A stretch of 64,000 nucleotides of DNA from Bradyrhizobium retamae (lineage in GTDB: Bacteria; Pseudomonadota; Alphaproteobacteria; Rhizobiales; Xanthobacteraceae). This document shows positions 19,990 through 28,470 of this stretch, one piece after another (position 1 is the first letter of the stretch; each line of letters starts with the position of its first letter). A program made the translations under genes and the position numbers. Under the pieces are notes generated by a model, which saw only the letters and a list, made by a program, of their open reading frames with translations, was not told the DNA's origin and made no database searches. The stretch lies in NCBI RefSeq assembly GCF_001440415.1, contig NZ_LLYA01000068.1:1-64000 (forward strand), in the 5' to 3' direction.

Positions 19990-20163
19990 TTATCCCGTGC
20001 CGTTCCCGTTGGTGCGGAGCGATTGATAGAAGTCGTAAGTCAACAGCGCCATCACCAACACGCAGATGATGATCAGCGGCACCGCCTTGATCCACCAGAG
20101 CATGATGCCGAGAAACGCGCAGACGCCGGCAACGCCGATCAGTCCGGTGATGAAATTCGTCAT
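19990..20163 (-). CDS. Small inner-membrane protein (57 aa) in the amidase-TRAP operon
   Basis: A 57-residue protein beginning MTNFITGLIGVAGVCAFLGI and consisting of two closely spaced hydrophobic helices (about 4-22 and 27-45) with a short polar tail. AAGGAG stands 8 bases before the ATG, and the ATG overlaps the amidase stop codon (ATGA), so it is translationally coupled. I do not recognise the family. As the last gene of a TRAP-amidase operon it could modify the transporter, but that is inference only. Confidence 0.75.
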   Translation of the reverse strand: MTNFITGLIGVAGVCAFLGIMLWWIKAVPLIIICVLVMALLTYDFYQSLRTNGNGTG

Positions 20164-21563
20164 CTGTCGCTCCTTGTTTTCGCGCGACGCGCACTGGTCT
20201 TGGCACTGGTTTTGGCAGGCGCGGCTCTGTCGCGGCCGCCTTTTCCGAGAGTTTTGATTAGCCAGTTGGCTGTCCGCAGGAGCCGCGCATCGTTGCCGCG
20301 GCGTCCGATCAACTGAACGCCAATGGGCAGGCCGCTTTCCGATTGCAGCAGCGGCAGCGTCACCGCCGGCGTGCCGAGATAGGTCCACGTCGAGCAGAAC
20401 ACGGGGTTGCCGGTACTGTCGAGGCCGCGCGGCGCCGGGCCCGGTGCAGACGGGGTCAGAATCGCGTCGTATTCGTCAAACACGCTGTCGAGCGCCGCGT
20501 TGAGCGGTGCGCTGCTGGCCAAGGCGCGCGTGTAGTCGACGGCCGCCACCATGCGGCCGCGCTCGATCAGCGCGCGCAATACCTGGCTCAAGGATCCGAC
20601 GCCCTGCTCGAAATCGGGATGCAGGTTGTGCGCCATCTCCACTTCCATGATGGTGCGGTGCATGTCGATGGCGCGCTCGAAACTCGGGCCGATCTCGACT
20701 TCGGAAACGTGCTCGCCGAGCGCTTCCGCCAGTTCGGCAAACGCCTCCGTTGTCACCTGCTCAACATGCTTCCACGCGGGCGAGCGCACGAAGGCGAACC
20801 GCGGCGGCAATGGCGGCTCGCTTGCCGCCATTTCGACAAAGGGGGGAGAGGCAAGGGGGCGCGTATCCGGATCTTCCTCGTCGAAACCTGCAAGCGTCTG
20901 TGCCAGCAGTGCTGCATCGTCGACCGAGCGCGCAAACACGCCGACATGATCGAGTGCCCGCGATAGCAGTAGCGCGCCGCTGCGTGGAATGAGACCGTGT
21001 GTCGGCTTGAAGCCAACCACCCCGCAGAAGGCGGCAGGTCGGATCACGGACCCGTTGGTCTGGGAGCCGATGGCGCCCGGCACCATCAGCGCCGCAACGG
21101 CCGCGGCGGAGCCCGACGACGATCCGCCCGGCGTGTGAGCCGGGTTGTGCGGATTTCGGGTCTTGCCGGGATTGAAATAGGCATACTCGGTCGTCACCGT
21201 CTTGCCGAGGATCACGGCCCCTGCCGCACGCAGGCGCGCCACCGCCGCCGCATCGCGGCGCGGCGTGCGTCCGGCCCACAGGCTTGATCCGAACTCCGTC
21301 GGCATGTCGCCCGTATCGAAGATATCCTTGATGCCCAGCGGCACGCCATGCAACGGGCCTGTGGCCTTGCCCTGCTTGCGACGGTCGTCGGCGGCCTCGG
21401 CCTGCCGCATCGCATAGTCGCGATCGAGGAAAGCCCACGCCTCGATGTCGCGATCGGCCTCGTCGATGCGTTTCAAGCAGTCGGCGACAAGCTCCACTGA
21501 GCTGAACCGGCCATCGCGGATGCCGGCCGCCGCTTCCGCAAGCCCGAGCGCATTGAGACTCAT
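20160..21563 (-). CDS. Amidase-signature family amidohydrolase
   Basis: A 467-residue amidase of the Ser-cisSer-Lys type. The lysine is in VPLGIKDIFDTGD (near residue 78), the middle serine in the signature GGSSSGSAAAVAA (near 147-159), and the nucleophile region is IGSQTNGSVIRPAAFCGVVGFKPTHG. It cleaves a carboxamide; the substrate cannot be read. No signal peptide, so it is cytoplasmic. It lies 31 bases after the DctM gene on the same strand, which suggests that it hydrolyses whatever the TRAP transporter imports. Confidence 0.9.
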   Translation of the reverse strand: MSLNALGLAEAAAGIRDGRFSSVELVADCLKRIDEADRDIEAWAFLDRDYAMRQAEAADDRRKQGKATGPLHGVPLGIKDIFDTGDMPTEFGSSLWAGRTPRRDAAAVARLRAAGAVILGKTVTTEYAYFNPGKTRNPHNPAHTPGGSSSGSAAAVAALMVPGAIGSQTNGSVIRPAAFCGVVGFKPTHGLIPRSGALLLSRALDHVGVFARSVDDAALLAQTLAGFDEEDPDTRPLASPPFVEMAASEPPLPPRFAFVRSPAWKHVEQVTTEAFAELAEALGEHVSEVEIGPSFERAIDMHRTIMEVEMAHNLHPDFEQGVGSLSQVLRALIERGRMVAAVDYTRALASSAPLNAALDSVFDEYDAILTPSAPGPAPRGLDSTGNPVFCSTWTYLGTPAVTLPLLQSESGLPIGVQLIGRRGNDARLLRTANWLIKTLGKGGRDRAAPAKTSAKTSARRAKTRSDR

Positions 21564-21594
21564 GCGCGTCCTTTCAGCGGTTTACCCAACCTGC

Positions 21595-22944
21595 TCACCG
21601 CGATCCATAGAGGTAGTTGGGCAACCACAACGTAATTTCCGGGAAGATGTAGACCAGCGCCATGGTGAGGAAGACCAGGCCGACAAAGGGGAGCGCGCCG
21701 GAGAAGATGTCGGTGAGTTTCACCTCCGGCGGCGCCACGCCCTTCAGATAGAAGGCGGCCATCGCAACAGGCGGCGTATTGAACGCGGTCTGCGTGTTCA
21801 GTGCGACCAGGATGCCGAAGAAGATCGGATCGATGCCGTAGTTGGGAAGCAGGGGCAGGAAGATCGGTACGAAGATGATGATGATCTCGGTCCATTCCAG
21901 CGGCCAGCCGAGCAGAAAGATGATCACCTGGGTCAATATCAGGAACTGGACCGGCGACAGGTTCATCGAGGCGAAGAATTGCTCGACCACGGTCTGTCCG
22001 CCAAGGACGGCGAACACCGCGGAAAACGTCCACGATCCGATGAAGAGGTAGCAGACCATCGCAGTGGCGCGCACCGTCAGATATACCGATTCCTTCATCA
22101 TCGTGTAATTGAGCGAACGATAGGCGGCCGCCAGAACGATGCTCATGAGGGCACCTACCGCGGCCGCCTCGGACGGCGTCGCCAGGCCAAACAGGATCGC
22201 GCCAAGCACCGAAACGATGAGCAGCGCCAGCGGCAGGAATGACGTGGCGAGCGCCCAGATCACCGTCGCGATCGGCACGTTGGTCTGCTCGGGCGGCAGC
22301 TTCGGTGCGAGCGCGGGATTGATGATCGCGCGCCCCATTGCATAGACGATGTAAAACATAGCCAGCATGAACCCTGGAAAGAAGGCGGCCGCATAGAGCT
22401 TGACCGCCGAAACGCCGGCGGTCGCCGCATAGACGATCAGGAGAATGCTCGGCGGAATCAGGATACCAAGACAGCCGCCGGCGCAGACCACGCCTGCCGA
22501 CAGCTTGGTGTCGTAGCCGGCCCGCAGCATGGCGGGCAAAGCCAGCAGCCCCATCAGCGTGACAACGGCGCCGACGATGCCGGTGGCGGTGGCGAACATT
22601 GCGCAAGTGATCAGGGTCGCCACCGCAAGCGCGCCCGGCACGTTCTTCATCGACAGTTGCAGGGAGTAGAACAGGCGGTCGAGAATGTTCGCACGTTCGA
22701 TCAAATAGCCCATGAACAGGAACAGCGGAACTGCGACCAGCACGTCGCTGGACGTGACCTCGAACGTTTTCTGCACCAGAAGCGTGAAGATGCGGTTCTG
22801 GAAGAACTCCTGACCGGGCGTGTAGTAGGCGTAGTAGCCGAACGAGACGCCCATCGCCATCAGCGTGAAGGCAATCGGGAAGCCGAGCATGATGATGAAG
22901 ATGAACAGGCCCAGCATCAGCATGCCGAGTTGGGGATCGGTCAT
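21595..22944 (-). CDS. dctM: TRAP transporter large permease (DctM)
   Basis: A 449-residue inner-membrane protein with about 12 hydrophobic segments, forming the ion-coupled transport channel of a tripartite ATP-independent periplasmic transporter. Typical blocks are GFPIAFTLMAMG at the start, the repeated proline-glycine loops (CLGILIPPSILLIVYA; NTPPVAMAAFYLKGVAPPEV) and FGLATPSEAAAVGA. The ATG at 22944 overlaps the DctQ stop codon (ATGA) and has GGGGAG upstream; the longer frame to 23067 lies inside dctQ and is rejected. It works with the DctQ and DctP genes that follow on the map. Confidence 0.95.
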   Translation of the reverse strand: MTDPQLGMLMLGLFIFIIMLGFPIAFTLMAMGVSFGYYAYYTPGQEFFQNRIFTLLVQKTFEVTSSDVLVAVPLFLFMGYLIERANILDRLFYSLQLSMKNVPGALAVATLITCAMFATATGIVGAVVTLMGLLALPAMLRAGYDTKLSAGVVCAGGCLGILIPPSILLIVYAATAGVSAVKLYAAAFFPGFMLAMFYIVYAMGRAIINPALAPKLPPEQTNVPIATVIWALATSFLPLALLIVSVLGAILFGLATPSEAAAVGALMSIVLAAAYRSLNYTMMKESVYLTVRATAMVCYLFIGSWTFSAVFAVLGGQTVVEQFFASMNLSPVQFLILTQVIIFLLGWPLEWTEIIIIFVPIFLPLLPNYGIDPIFFGILVALNTQTAFNTPPVAMAAFYLKGVAPPEVKLTDIFSGALPFVGLVFLTMALVYIFPEITLWLPNYLYGSR

Positions 22945-23546
22945 GCGCCTGCTCCCCTCTCGCTCTGCTGCGCGGCCGCCTGCTGCTGCTGACGTTCGCG
23001 AATGATGAGGCTCTCGGTCTCCTCCACGTCGTGCAGGCGCTGCGGCCATTGGCCGGTACGGATGCACAGCACGCAGCGGATGATTTCAGCGAAGCCTTGC
23101 AGAAACAGAAGCAGGCCTGTGATCGGGATCAACGCCTTGAGCGGAAACACCGGCACGCCAGCTGGACTGAAGATGCTGACTTCGCGGAAGCGCACCGACA
23201 TATCGGCATAATTCCAGCCCGAATACATCAAGGCCGCAATCGCCGGCAGGAAGAACAGAATGTAGAGAACGAGGTCCATGGTCGCCTGGGTGCGCGGCGA
23301 CCACAGCCGGTAGACCACGTCGGCGCGCACATGACCATTGCGCGAGAGCGTATACGCCCCGGCCATCAGGAACATCGCGCCATAGGTGATGTAGCTGATG
23401 TCGAATGCCCAGGTGGTCGGCGCCCGCAGCACGTAGCGCATGAACACCTCGTAACTGACGCCGAGCGTGAGGACGAGGATCAGCCAGGCGAACGCCTTGC
23501 CGACCCAGGTGCTGAGTTCGTCGATGAAAAAAAGAAACTTCCTCAT
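22941..23546 (-). CDS. dctQ: TRAP transporter small permease (DctQ)
   Basis: A 201-residue protein with four membrane helices and the DctQ signature region (SYEVFMRYVLRAPTTWAFD, then AYTLSRNGHVRADVVY). It pairs with DctM in the membrane. The C terminus is a Gln-rich tail (IRERQQQQAAAQQSERG). The ATG at 23546 is chosen because the N-terminal helix begins there; the ribosome site is weak. 117 bases separate it from dctP. Confidence 0.93.
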   Translation of the reverse strand: MRKFLFFIDELSTWVGKAFAWLILVLTLGVSYEVFMRYVLRAPTTWAFDISYITYGAMFLMAGAYTLSRNGHVRADVVYRLWSPRTQATMDLVLYILFFLPAIAALMYSGWNYADMSVRFREVSIFSPAGVPVFPLKALIPITGLLLFLQGFAEIIRCVLCIRTGQWPQRLHDVEETESLIIRERQQQQAAAQQSERGAGA

Positions 23547-23663
23547 GCGAGCTGAACTCGCGGCAAGTCGCACATCCGGATGTCCCCAGTTCCTGGCTGG
23601 GCGGCGCGTCAACCGCGCCACCCTTTATTCATACCGTAGCGCCGATAACGCGCCGGGAGTTCG

Positions 23664-24785
23664 TCAGACCTTGAGCACGCCCGGGAAGTGATGCTCGAAG
23701 GCGCCACGGTAATCCGTCGCGTTGGTCATATTGTAGTAAACCACGCGGCGCACCCATGCCTTCTGCGAGTCCATCACCTTCTTCATGAATGGATCCGACC
23801 CGAGCTGGGCGATCAAGCCATCCCATGCCTTGATCTGCGCATCGAACACGGACTTCGGCGTCCGCTGAACGTTGACCTTGTCCTTGTTGATCAGTTCCTG
23901 GAGGTCCTTGGAGTAATAGTCCATCCCCTTCCATTCGTTGGCGGAGGAAACCGCCTCTGCAGCATACTGCAGGATCGCCTTCTGCTCGGCCGGCAGCGCA
24001 TTATACTTCGTGCGGTTGAACATGATCTCGAAGTATTCCGTCGCCTGATGGTGGCTGCCCAACATGTAGTTCTTGGCGACGTCCTGCGCGCCGAAGCGCC
24101 TGTCCGATGTCGGGTTGTTGAACTCGAATCCGTCGATCACGCCGCGCTCCATGGCCGGCACGATTTCCCCGCCCGGAAGCTGCGCGACAGAGGCGCCCAT
24201 CACCTGGAACAAGTCGGCGGCGAGACCCACGGTGCGGTACTTGAGTCCCTTCAGGTCGGCGTCGCTATTGATCGGCTTTTTGAACCAGCCGAGCGGCTGG
24301 GTCGGCATCGGCATCGCGAAGAAGCTCTTGATGTTGACCTTCATGATCTGGGTCTGGAGTTCTTCGAACAGCTCCTTGCCACCGCCGTTGTGAATCCAGC
24401 CGAGGCCTTCGTTGGCATTAAAGCCGAACACAGGCCCGGTGCCGAACAGCGATGCTGCCTTGTGCTTGCCGTACCAGTAGACTGTCACCGTATGGGCCGC
24501 GTCGATCTGGCCGCCATGCACGCCGTCGAATACCTGGAACGGGTGCACGACTGAGCCGCCCACCAGATAGTCGATGCGCAACCGGCCGCCCGCCATCTCG
24601 TTGACGCGCTTCACATAATCTTCGGCCATCTCGTTGAAGACGTCGGCCTTGCCCCACGAGCCCTGCATCTTCAGGGTCGCCGTCTGCGCCCGGCTGACTT
24701 GTGGCATCGCAATCGCCGCACCGCCGGCGGCCGCGGCCGTCAGGAAACGGCGCCGCGTCGTTTTTGTATCGCTACGCTTGCTCAT
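23664..24785 (-). CDS. dctP: TRAP transporter substrate-binding protein (DctP), Tat-exported
   Basis: A 373-residue periplasmic binding protein. The N terminus carries a twin-arginine signal (TRRRFLTAAAAGG, cleavage near SRAQ). The mature part has the DctP fold with the helix motif LKGLKYRTVGLAADLFQVMG, whose arginine normally pairs with a substrate carboxylate, and PGGEIVPAMERGVIDGFEF. It resembles the subgroup that binds 2-oxo acids or aromatic acids, but the ligand cannot be fixed from sequence. GGAGGAG precedes the ATG. First gene of dctP-dctQ-dctM-amidase-57 aa protein. Confidence 0.95.
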   Translation of the reverse strand: MSKRSDTKTTRRRFLTAAAAGGAAIAMPQVSRAQTATLKMQGSWGKADVFNEMAEDYVKRVNEMAGGRLRIDYLVGGSVVHPFQVFDGVHGGQIDAAHTVTVYWYGKHKAASLFGTGPVFGFNANEGLGWIHNGGGKELFEELQTQIMKVNIKSFFAMPMPTQPLGWFKKPINSDADLKGLKYRTVGLAADLFQVMGASVAQLPGGEIVPAMERGVIDGFEFNNPTSDRRFGAQDVAKNYMLGSHHQATEYFEIMFNRTKYNALPAEQKAILQYAAEAVSSANEWKGMDYYSKDLQELINKDKVNVQRTPKSVFDAQIKAWDGLIAQLGSDPFMKKVMDSQKAWVRRVVYYNMTNATDYRGAFEHHFPGVLKV

Positions 24786-25111
24786 GAGCTCCTCCCGGTT
24801 GAGATGTCGCCCGCTGTCGCCGCAGGCTTGTTTGTCTCAGCGGCAAGTCAAAGGCTTGCGCGGCATTTTGGCAAGCGGGAAGTGCGTGGACTCCTTACGA
24901 ATCGCTCAAGTGGCAGGGCAACGTTGTCATTTCGCAGGCGCGAAGCAGGACCTGTTCTCGCTCGGCGGGGCGAATGCGCATCGGCGTCTTGCACTTTAGT
25001 CGCAGAAAATTGGTGGCGCGCCGTCGGCAGTACGCTGAATCAAGTTGGGCTGATTTTATTCCCGCGCCATTCTGCGCCCAATAGCCGCGCCGCGTCGCCC
25101 TTATCGATGGA
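24786..25111. other. Intergenic region, promoter of the TRAP operon
   Basis: 326 bases without a convincing gene, between dctP (reading left) and the 3' end of the MFS gene. The TRAP operon promoter should be in the left part. I see no strong palindrome and no terminator with a T-tract for the MFS gene. Confidence 0.45.
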
Positions 25112-26803
25112 TCAGGTGCTGCTGCCGGCTGCGGTCGCAACCACCGGCAAGACCTCGTTGGCGGCGCGGTCGGGGGTATCTTCCTTCCAGCGGACCGAGC
25201 CGAACGGCCGCTCCAGCATGCGGCGGACGCGGATCGGCTCCGGCCCGAGGTGAAAGTCGATCGCGCGCTGGTGCAGGGCGCGCTCGGACTGCGTCGCACG
25301 GTTACGCTGGCGCAGATAATCGAGCCAGGTCGGGCAATGGTAGCGCTCGGTCCATAATTCGGGGTCGCCGATGTCGCGCGCGATCGACCAGCCATAGGCG
25401 CCGTTGCGCTGGCGGCTGAGCTGCACTTCCTGCATCACATTGTGAAACGCGCGCGCGTTATCCTGCGCGACGCGATATTCGATCTCGACCACCAGCGGTC
25501 CGCTGCGCCCCGTGAGCGACAGCCGCACCTCGGGATCGGCAAGCAGTTCGGTGGCATCCTCGTTGCGCGCGCCGACCGGCGGCATGCGCAGCCAGATGCC
25601 GAGCAGGGGCGAGACCAGCATCAGGCCAGCCGAGACCAATAGCGCGATCTCCACGCCGGCGAGGTCGGTGAGGTATCCCCAGCCCCAGCTTCCGACCGCA
25701 ATGCCGCCGGCGATCGACGCCTGGAAAGCCGCCAGCGAGCGGCCCGCAACCCAGCGCGGCGCTGAAAGCTGCACGCCGATATTGAACAGGGCGACCGCCA
25801 GCATCCACACCGCGCCAGCGAGCACGAGCGCAATCGCCGTCAGGACTGCGTTGGTGCTCAGGGCGACCGCCGCGATCGCGCCGGCCATCGATATCGCGCA
25901 GGCGCGTACCGCGGCCTCGCCGCTCATGCGCCGCCGCACCTCGCCGATATTCAGCGCGCCGAAGACCGCGCCCATGCCGAAGGCCCCGAGCATGATGCCG
26001 TAGGTTTGCGCGCCGCCATGCAGGAGATCGCGGGCGACCAGCGGCATCAGCGCCGAGACCGAGCCGCCAATGATGCCGGTGACCAGCGTGCGCGTCAGCA
26101 CGATCTTGATCGACGGCGAATTGGTGATGTAGCGCACGCCGGAGACCATCGCGCGGTTGAGCCGTTCGCGCGGCAGGCGCGACGGCTCGTTGGCGCGATT
26201 CCACAGAAACATCACCACCATCAGCGGCAGATACAGCACCGCATTGACGGCAAACGCGGCCACGGCGCCTGCTGTGGCGACCACGATGCCGCCGATCGCC
26301 GGACCGAAGCTGCGCGCAATGTTGTAGCTGATGCCGTTGAGTGCGACCGCCGCCGGCAGTGTCTCCGCCGGCACCTGCTCGGTCACCGAGGCCTGCCAGG
26401 CCGGCCCGAACAGCGCCATGCCGCTGCCGACGACGAAGCAGAGTGCCAAGAGGATATTCGGCGTAACGAGGCCGAGCCACGCCAGCACGGTGAGCGCGGT
26501 TGCGCCGACAAATGCGATGCCGAGCGAGACCAGCGCGACGATGCGGCGGTCGTGCATATCGGCGATGGCGCCGGCGGGCATCGAGATCAGCATGATCGGC
26601 AGCATCAGCGCGGTCTGCACCAGCGCGACCTTGTCGGCCGAAGCAGTCATCTGCGTCATCGCCCAGGCCGCGCCGACGCCCTGGATCAGAATCCCCAGGT
26701 TGGAAACGAGGCTGGCGAGCCAGATGCGCCGGAACACCGCGTGCCGCAACGGCGCTGCGATGCCATCTGTCGCAAGTCGCGAGCGTTTCGGCTGGTCGGT
26801 CAT
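25112..26803 (-). CDS. MFS transporter with C-terminal monooxygenase-like domain
   Basis: A 563-residue protein. Residues about 20-420 form a 12-helix major-facilitator domain of the transmembrane-secretion-effector (EntS-like, PF05977) group: a cytoplasmic loop DMHDRR after the second helix, SYNIARSFGPAIGGIV, and AGRSLAAFQASIAGG. Residues about 435-540 form a soluble tail that looks like an antibiotic-biosynthesis-monooxygenase (ferredoxin-like) domain: VVEIEYRVAQDNARAFHNVM...YGWSIARDIGDPELWTE. This fusion is known in the family, whose members export siderophores or drugs. The substrate is unknown. Divergent from the hydrolase at 26953. Confidence 0.9.
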   Translation of the reverse strand: MTDQPKRSRLATDGIAAPLRHAVFRRIWLASLVSNLGILIQGVGAAWAMTQMTASADKVALVQTALMLPIMLISMPAGAIADMHDRRIVALVSLGIAFVGATALTVLAWLGLVTPNILLALCFVVGSGMALFGPAWQASVTEQVPAETLPAAVALNGISYNIARSFGPAIGGIVVATAGAVAAFAVNAVLYLPLMVVMFLWNRANEPSRLPRERLNRAMVSGVRYITNSPSIKIVLTRTLVTGIIGGSVSALMPLVARDLLHGGAQTYGIMLGAFGMGAVFGALNIGEVRRRMSGEAAVRACAISMAGAIAAVALSTNAVLTAIALVLAGAVWMLAVALFNIGVQLSAPRWVAGRSLAAFQASIAGGIAVGSWGWGYLTDLAGVEIALLVSAGLMLVSPLLGIWLRMPPVGARNEDATELLADPEVRLSLTGRSGPLVVEIEYRVAQDNARAFHNVMQEVQLSRQRNGAYGWSIARDIGDPELWTERYHCPTWLDYLRQRNRATQSERALHQRAIDFHLGPEPIRVRRMLERPFGSVRWKEDTPDRAANEVLPVVATAAGSST

Positions 26804-26952
26804 GATCGGTTCCGTTGGCGTTCTGTCACCGGCTTGATTCCGTTCGAATGTAAAGTGATGCCTGCGAAAGCCCCGACCTGTCCAGTCGAAGCAGCACTAT
26901 CGGCGGTGCTATCGCACAGCTAAGGTATTGAAAAGCAACGGAAGGTTTCGGA

Positions 26953-28320
26953 ATGCGGCTGTCGCGGCGGTTGATTCTCAAGAGCGCGGGAGCGTTGCCT
27001 TTGCTGGCGGGCGGTCTTCCGCTCCTCGGTCTGCAGGCGCGGGCGCAGACCGCACCGGCGGCGGTCCCACCGATCCTGTTCGTGCATGGCAATGGCGACC
27101 ATGCGGCACTCTGGATCACGACGCTGTGGCGAATGGAATCGAATGGCGTGCCACGCGAGCGAATGCTGGCGATCAGTTTTACCGATCCTCTGGCGCGCAC
27201 CGATGACAAGGTGCAGCAACCGAACCGCTCCTCGACCGAAGACCAGCGCCGCGAGCTCGGCGAGGCCGTCAAGGAATTGCAGCGTCGCACCGGCGCGGCG
27301 CGCATCGCCCTTGTCGGTAATTCGCGTGGCGGCTATTCGATCCGCAATTACATCAGAAATGGCGGCGGAGCTGATGTGAGCCACGCCGTGCTGTGCGGCG
27401 TTCCCAATCACGGAATCTATGATTGGGATGACGGCATCAATAACGAATTCAACGGCCGCGGCCCGTTCTTGCGCGGCTTGAACGAGGGCGACAGCGAGGC
27501 GACGCCGGGCACGGCGTTTCTCACTTTGCGCAGCGACGGCAACGACAAATATGCACAACCCGACGGGCGCTTCGTCGGCAAGCCGGGCATGCCAACCGGC
27601 GTCACATCGGACGGCCCGGCGCTGAAGGGCGCGACCAATCTGGTGCTCGGCGCGCTCGATCATCGCGAGGTCGCGTTTCATCCGCGCGCGTTTCGCGAGA
27701 TCTACAAATTTATCGCTGGCGTAGAGCCGTCACGCATCGAGATCGCGCCGGAAGCGGAAGTCAGACTGAGCGGGCTTGTGACGGGTACGCCGGGCGGCGT
27801 CGTCACCAACCGTCCGGTCTCTGGCGCGACGGTCGAAATCTATCGGGTCTCTCCCGAGACCGGCGAACGGACCGGCGGTCCGATCCATGCTTCGCAGACC
27901 GGCGCCGACGGCCGCTGGGGGCCGGCGCAGGTCGAGGCTACCTGGTTTCTCGAAATCGAGCTGACGTCAGCGGGTTCGCCGACCACCCATTTCTACCGCT
28001 CACCGTTTCCGCGCTCCTCCGAGATTGTGCATCTGCGTTCCGCGCGCCCGCTTGGGCCGGCCGATGCCGGCGCGGGTGCCGTGGTCCTGATGTCGCGCCC
28101 GCGGGGCTATTTTGGGCTGCCGCGGGACGTGGTGCTGATCGACGGCAAGGAGCCCAGGGACGTGAAATCCGGCGTGCCGACCGATTCGGTCACGACCTTG
28201 CGGCTTTCGGCCAGCGAAGCCGGTCGGCCGGTGGTAGCCCTGTTCAATCAAGAGCGGATCGTGGCGCGAGCCTGGCCGGCCTCCGAGAACCGGATTGCGG
28301 TTGCCGAACTGACTTATTAG
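26953..28320 (+). CDS. Tat-exported alpha/beta hydrolase (lipase-like)
   Basis: A 455-residue exported protein. The N terminus is a twin-arginine signal (MRLSRRLILKSAGALPLLAGG, cleavage near ARAQ). The hydrolase part (about 38-250) has PPILFVHGNGD (oxyanion-hole strand) and the nucleophile elbow LVGNSRGGYSIRNYI; a His in GALDHREVAFHP is a candidate third triad residue. The C-terminal part (about 265-455) looks like beta-sandwich domains: SGLVTGTPGGVVTNRPVSGATVEIY resembles a carboxypeptidase-regulatory-like domain. It probably hydrolyses an ester in the periplasm or outside the cell; the substrate is unknown. Confidence 0.82.
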   Translation: MRLSRRLILKSAGALPLLAGGLPLLGLQARAQTAPAAVPPILFVHGNGDHAALWITTLWRMESNGVPRERMLAISFTDPLARTDDKVQQPNRSSTEDQRRELGEAVKELQRRTGAARIALVGNSRGGYSIRNYIRNGGGADVSHAVLCGVPNHGIYDWDDGINNEFNGRGPFLRGLNEGDSEATPGTAFLTLRSDGNDKYAQPDGRFVGKPGMPTGVTSDGPALKGATNLVLGALDHREVAFHPRAFREIYKFIAGVEPSRIEIAPEAEVRLSGLVTGTPGGVVTNRPVSGATVEIYRVSPETGERTGGPIHASQTGADGRWGPAQVEATWFLEIELTSAGSPTTHFYRSPFPRSSEIVHLRSARPLGPADAGAGAVVLMSRPRGYFGLPRDVVLIDGKEPRDVKSGVPTDSVTTLRLSASEAGRPVVALFNQERIVARAWPASENRIAVAELTY

Positions 28321-28470
28321 CTGTTTCCTGACAGGAGCGCCTTTGTGGCGCCCGGATCGAATACATAGTTGCTGCCGTAGCCCGCATGAGCCAACGGGTC
28401 GCTCGAATGCGCGCCCGATGACAGGCTCCGCGATATGCGAGGGGCGTTGGTCCCTACGAGAGTGGTGCCG

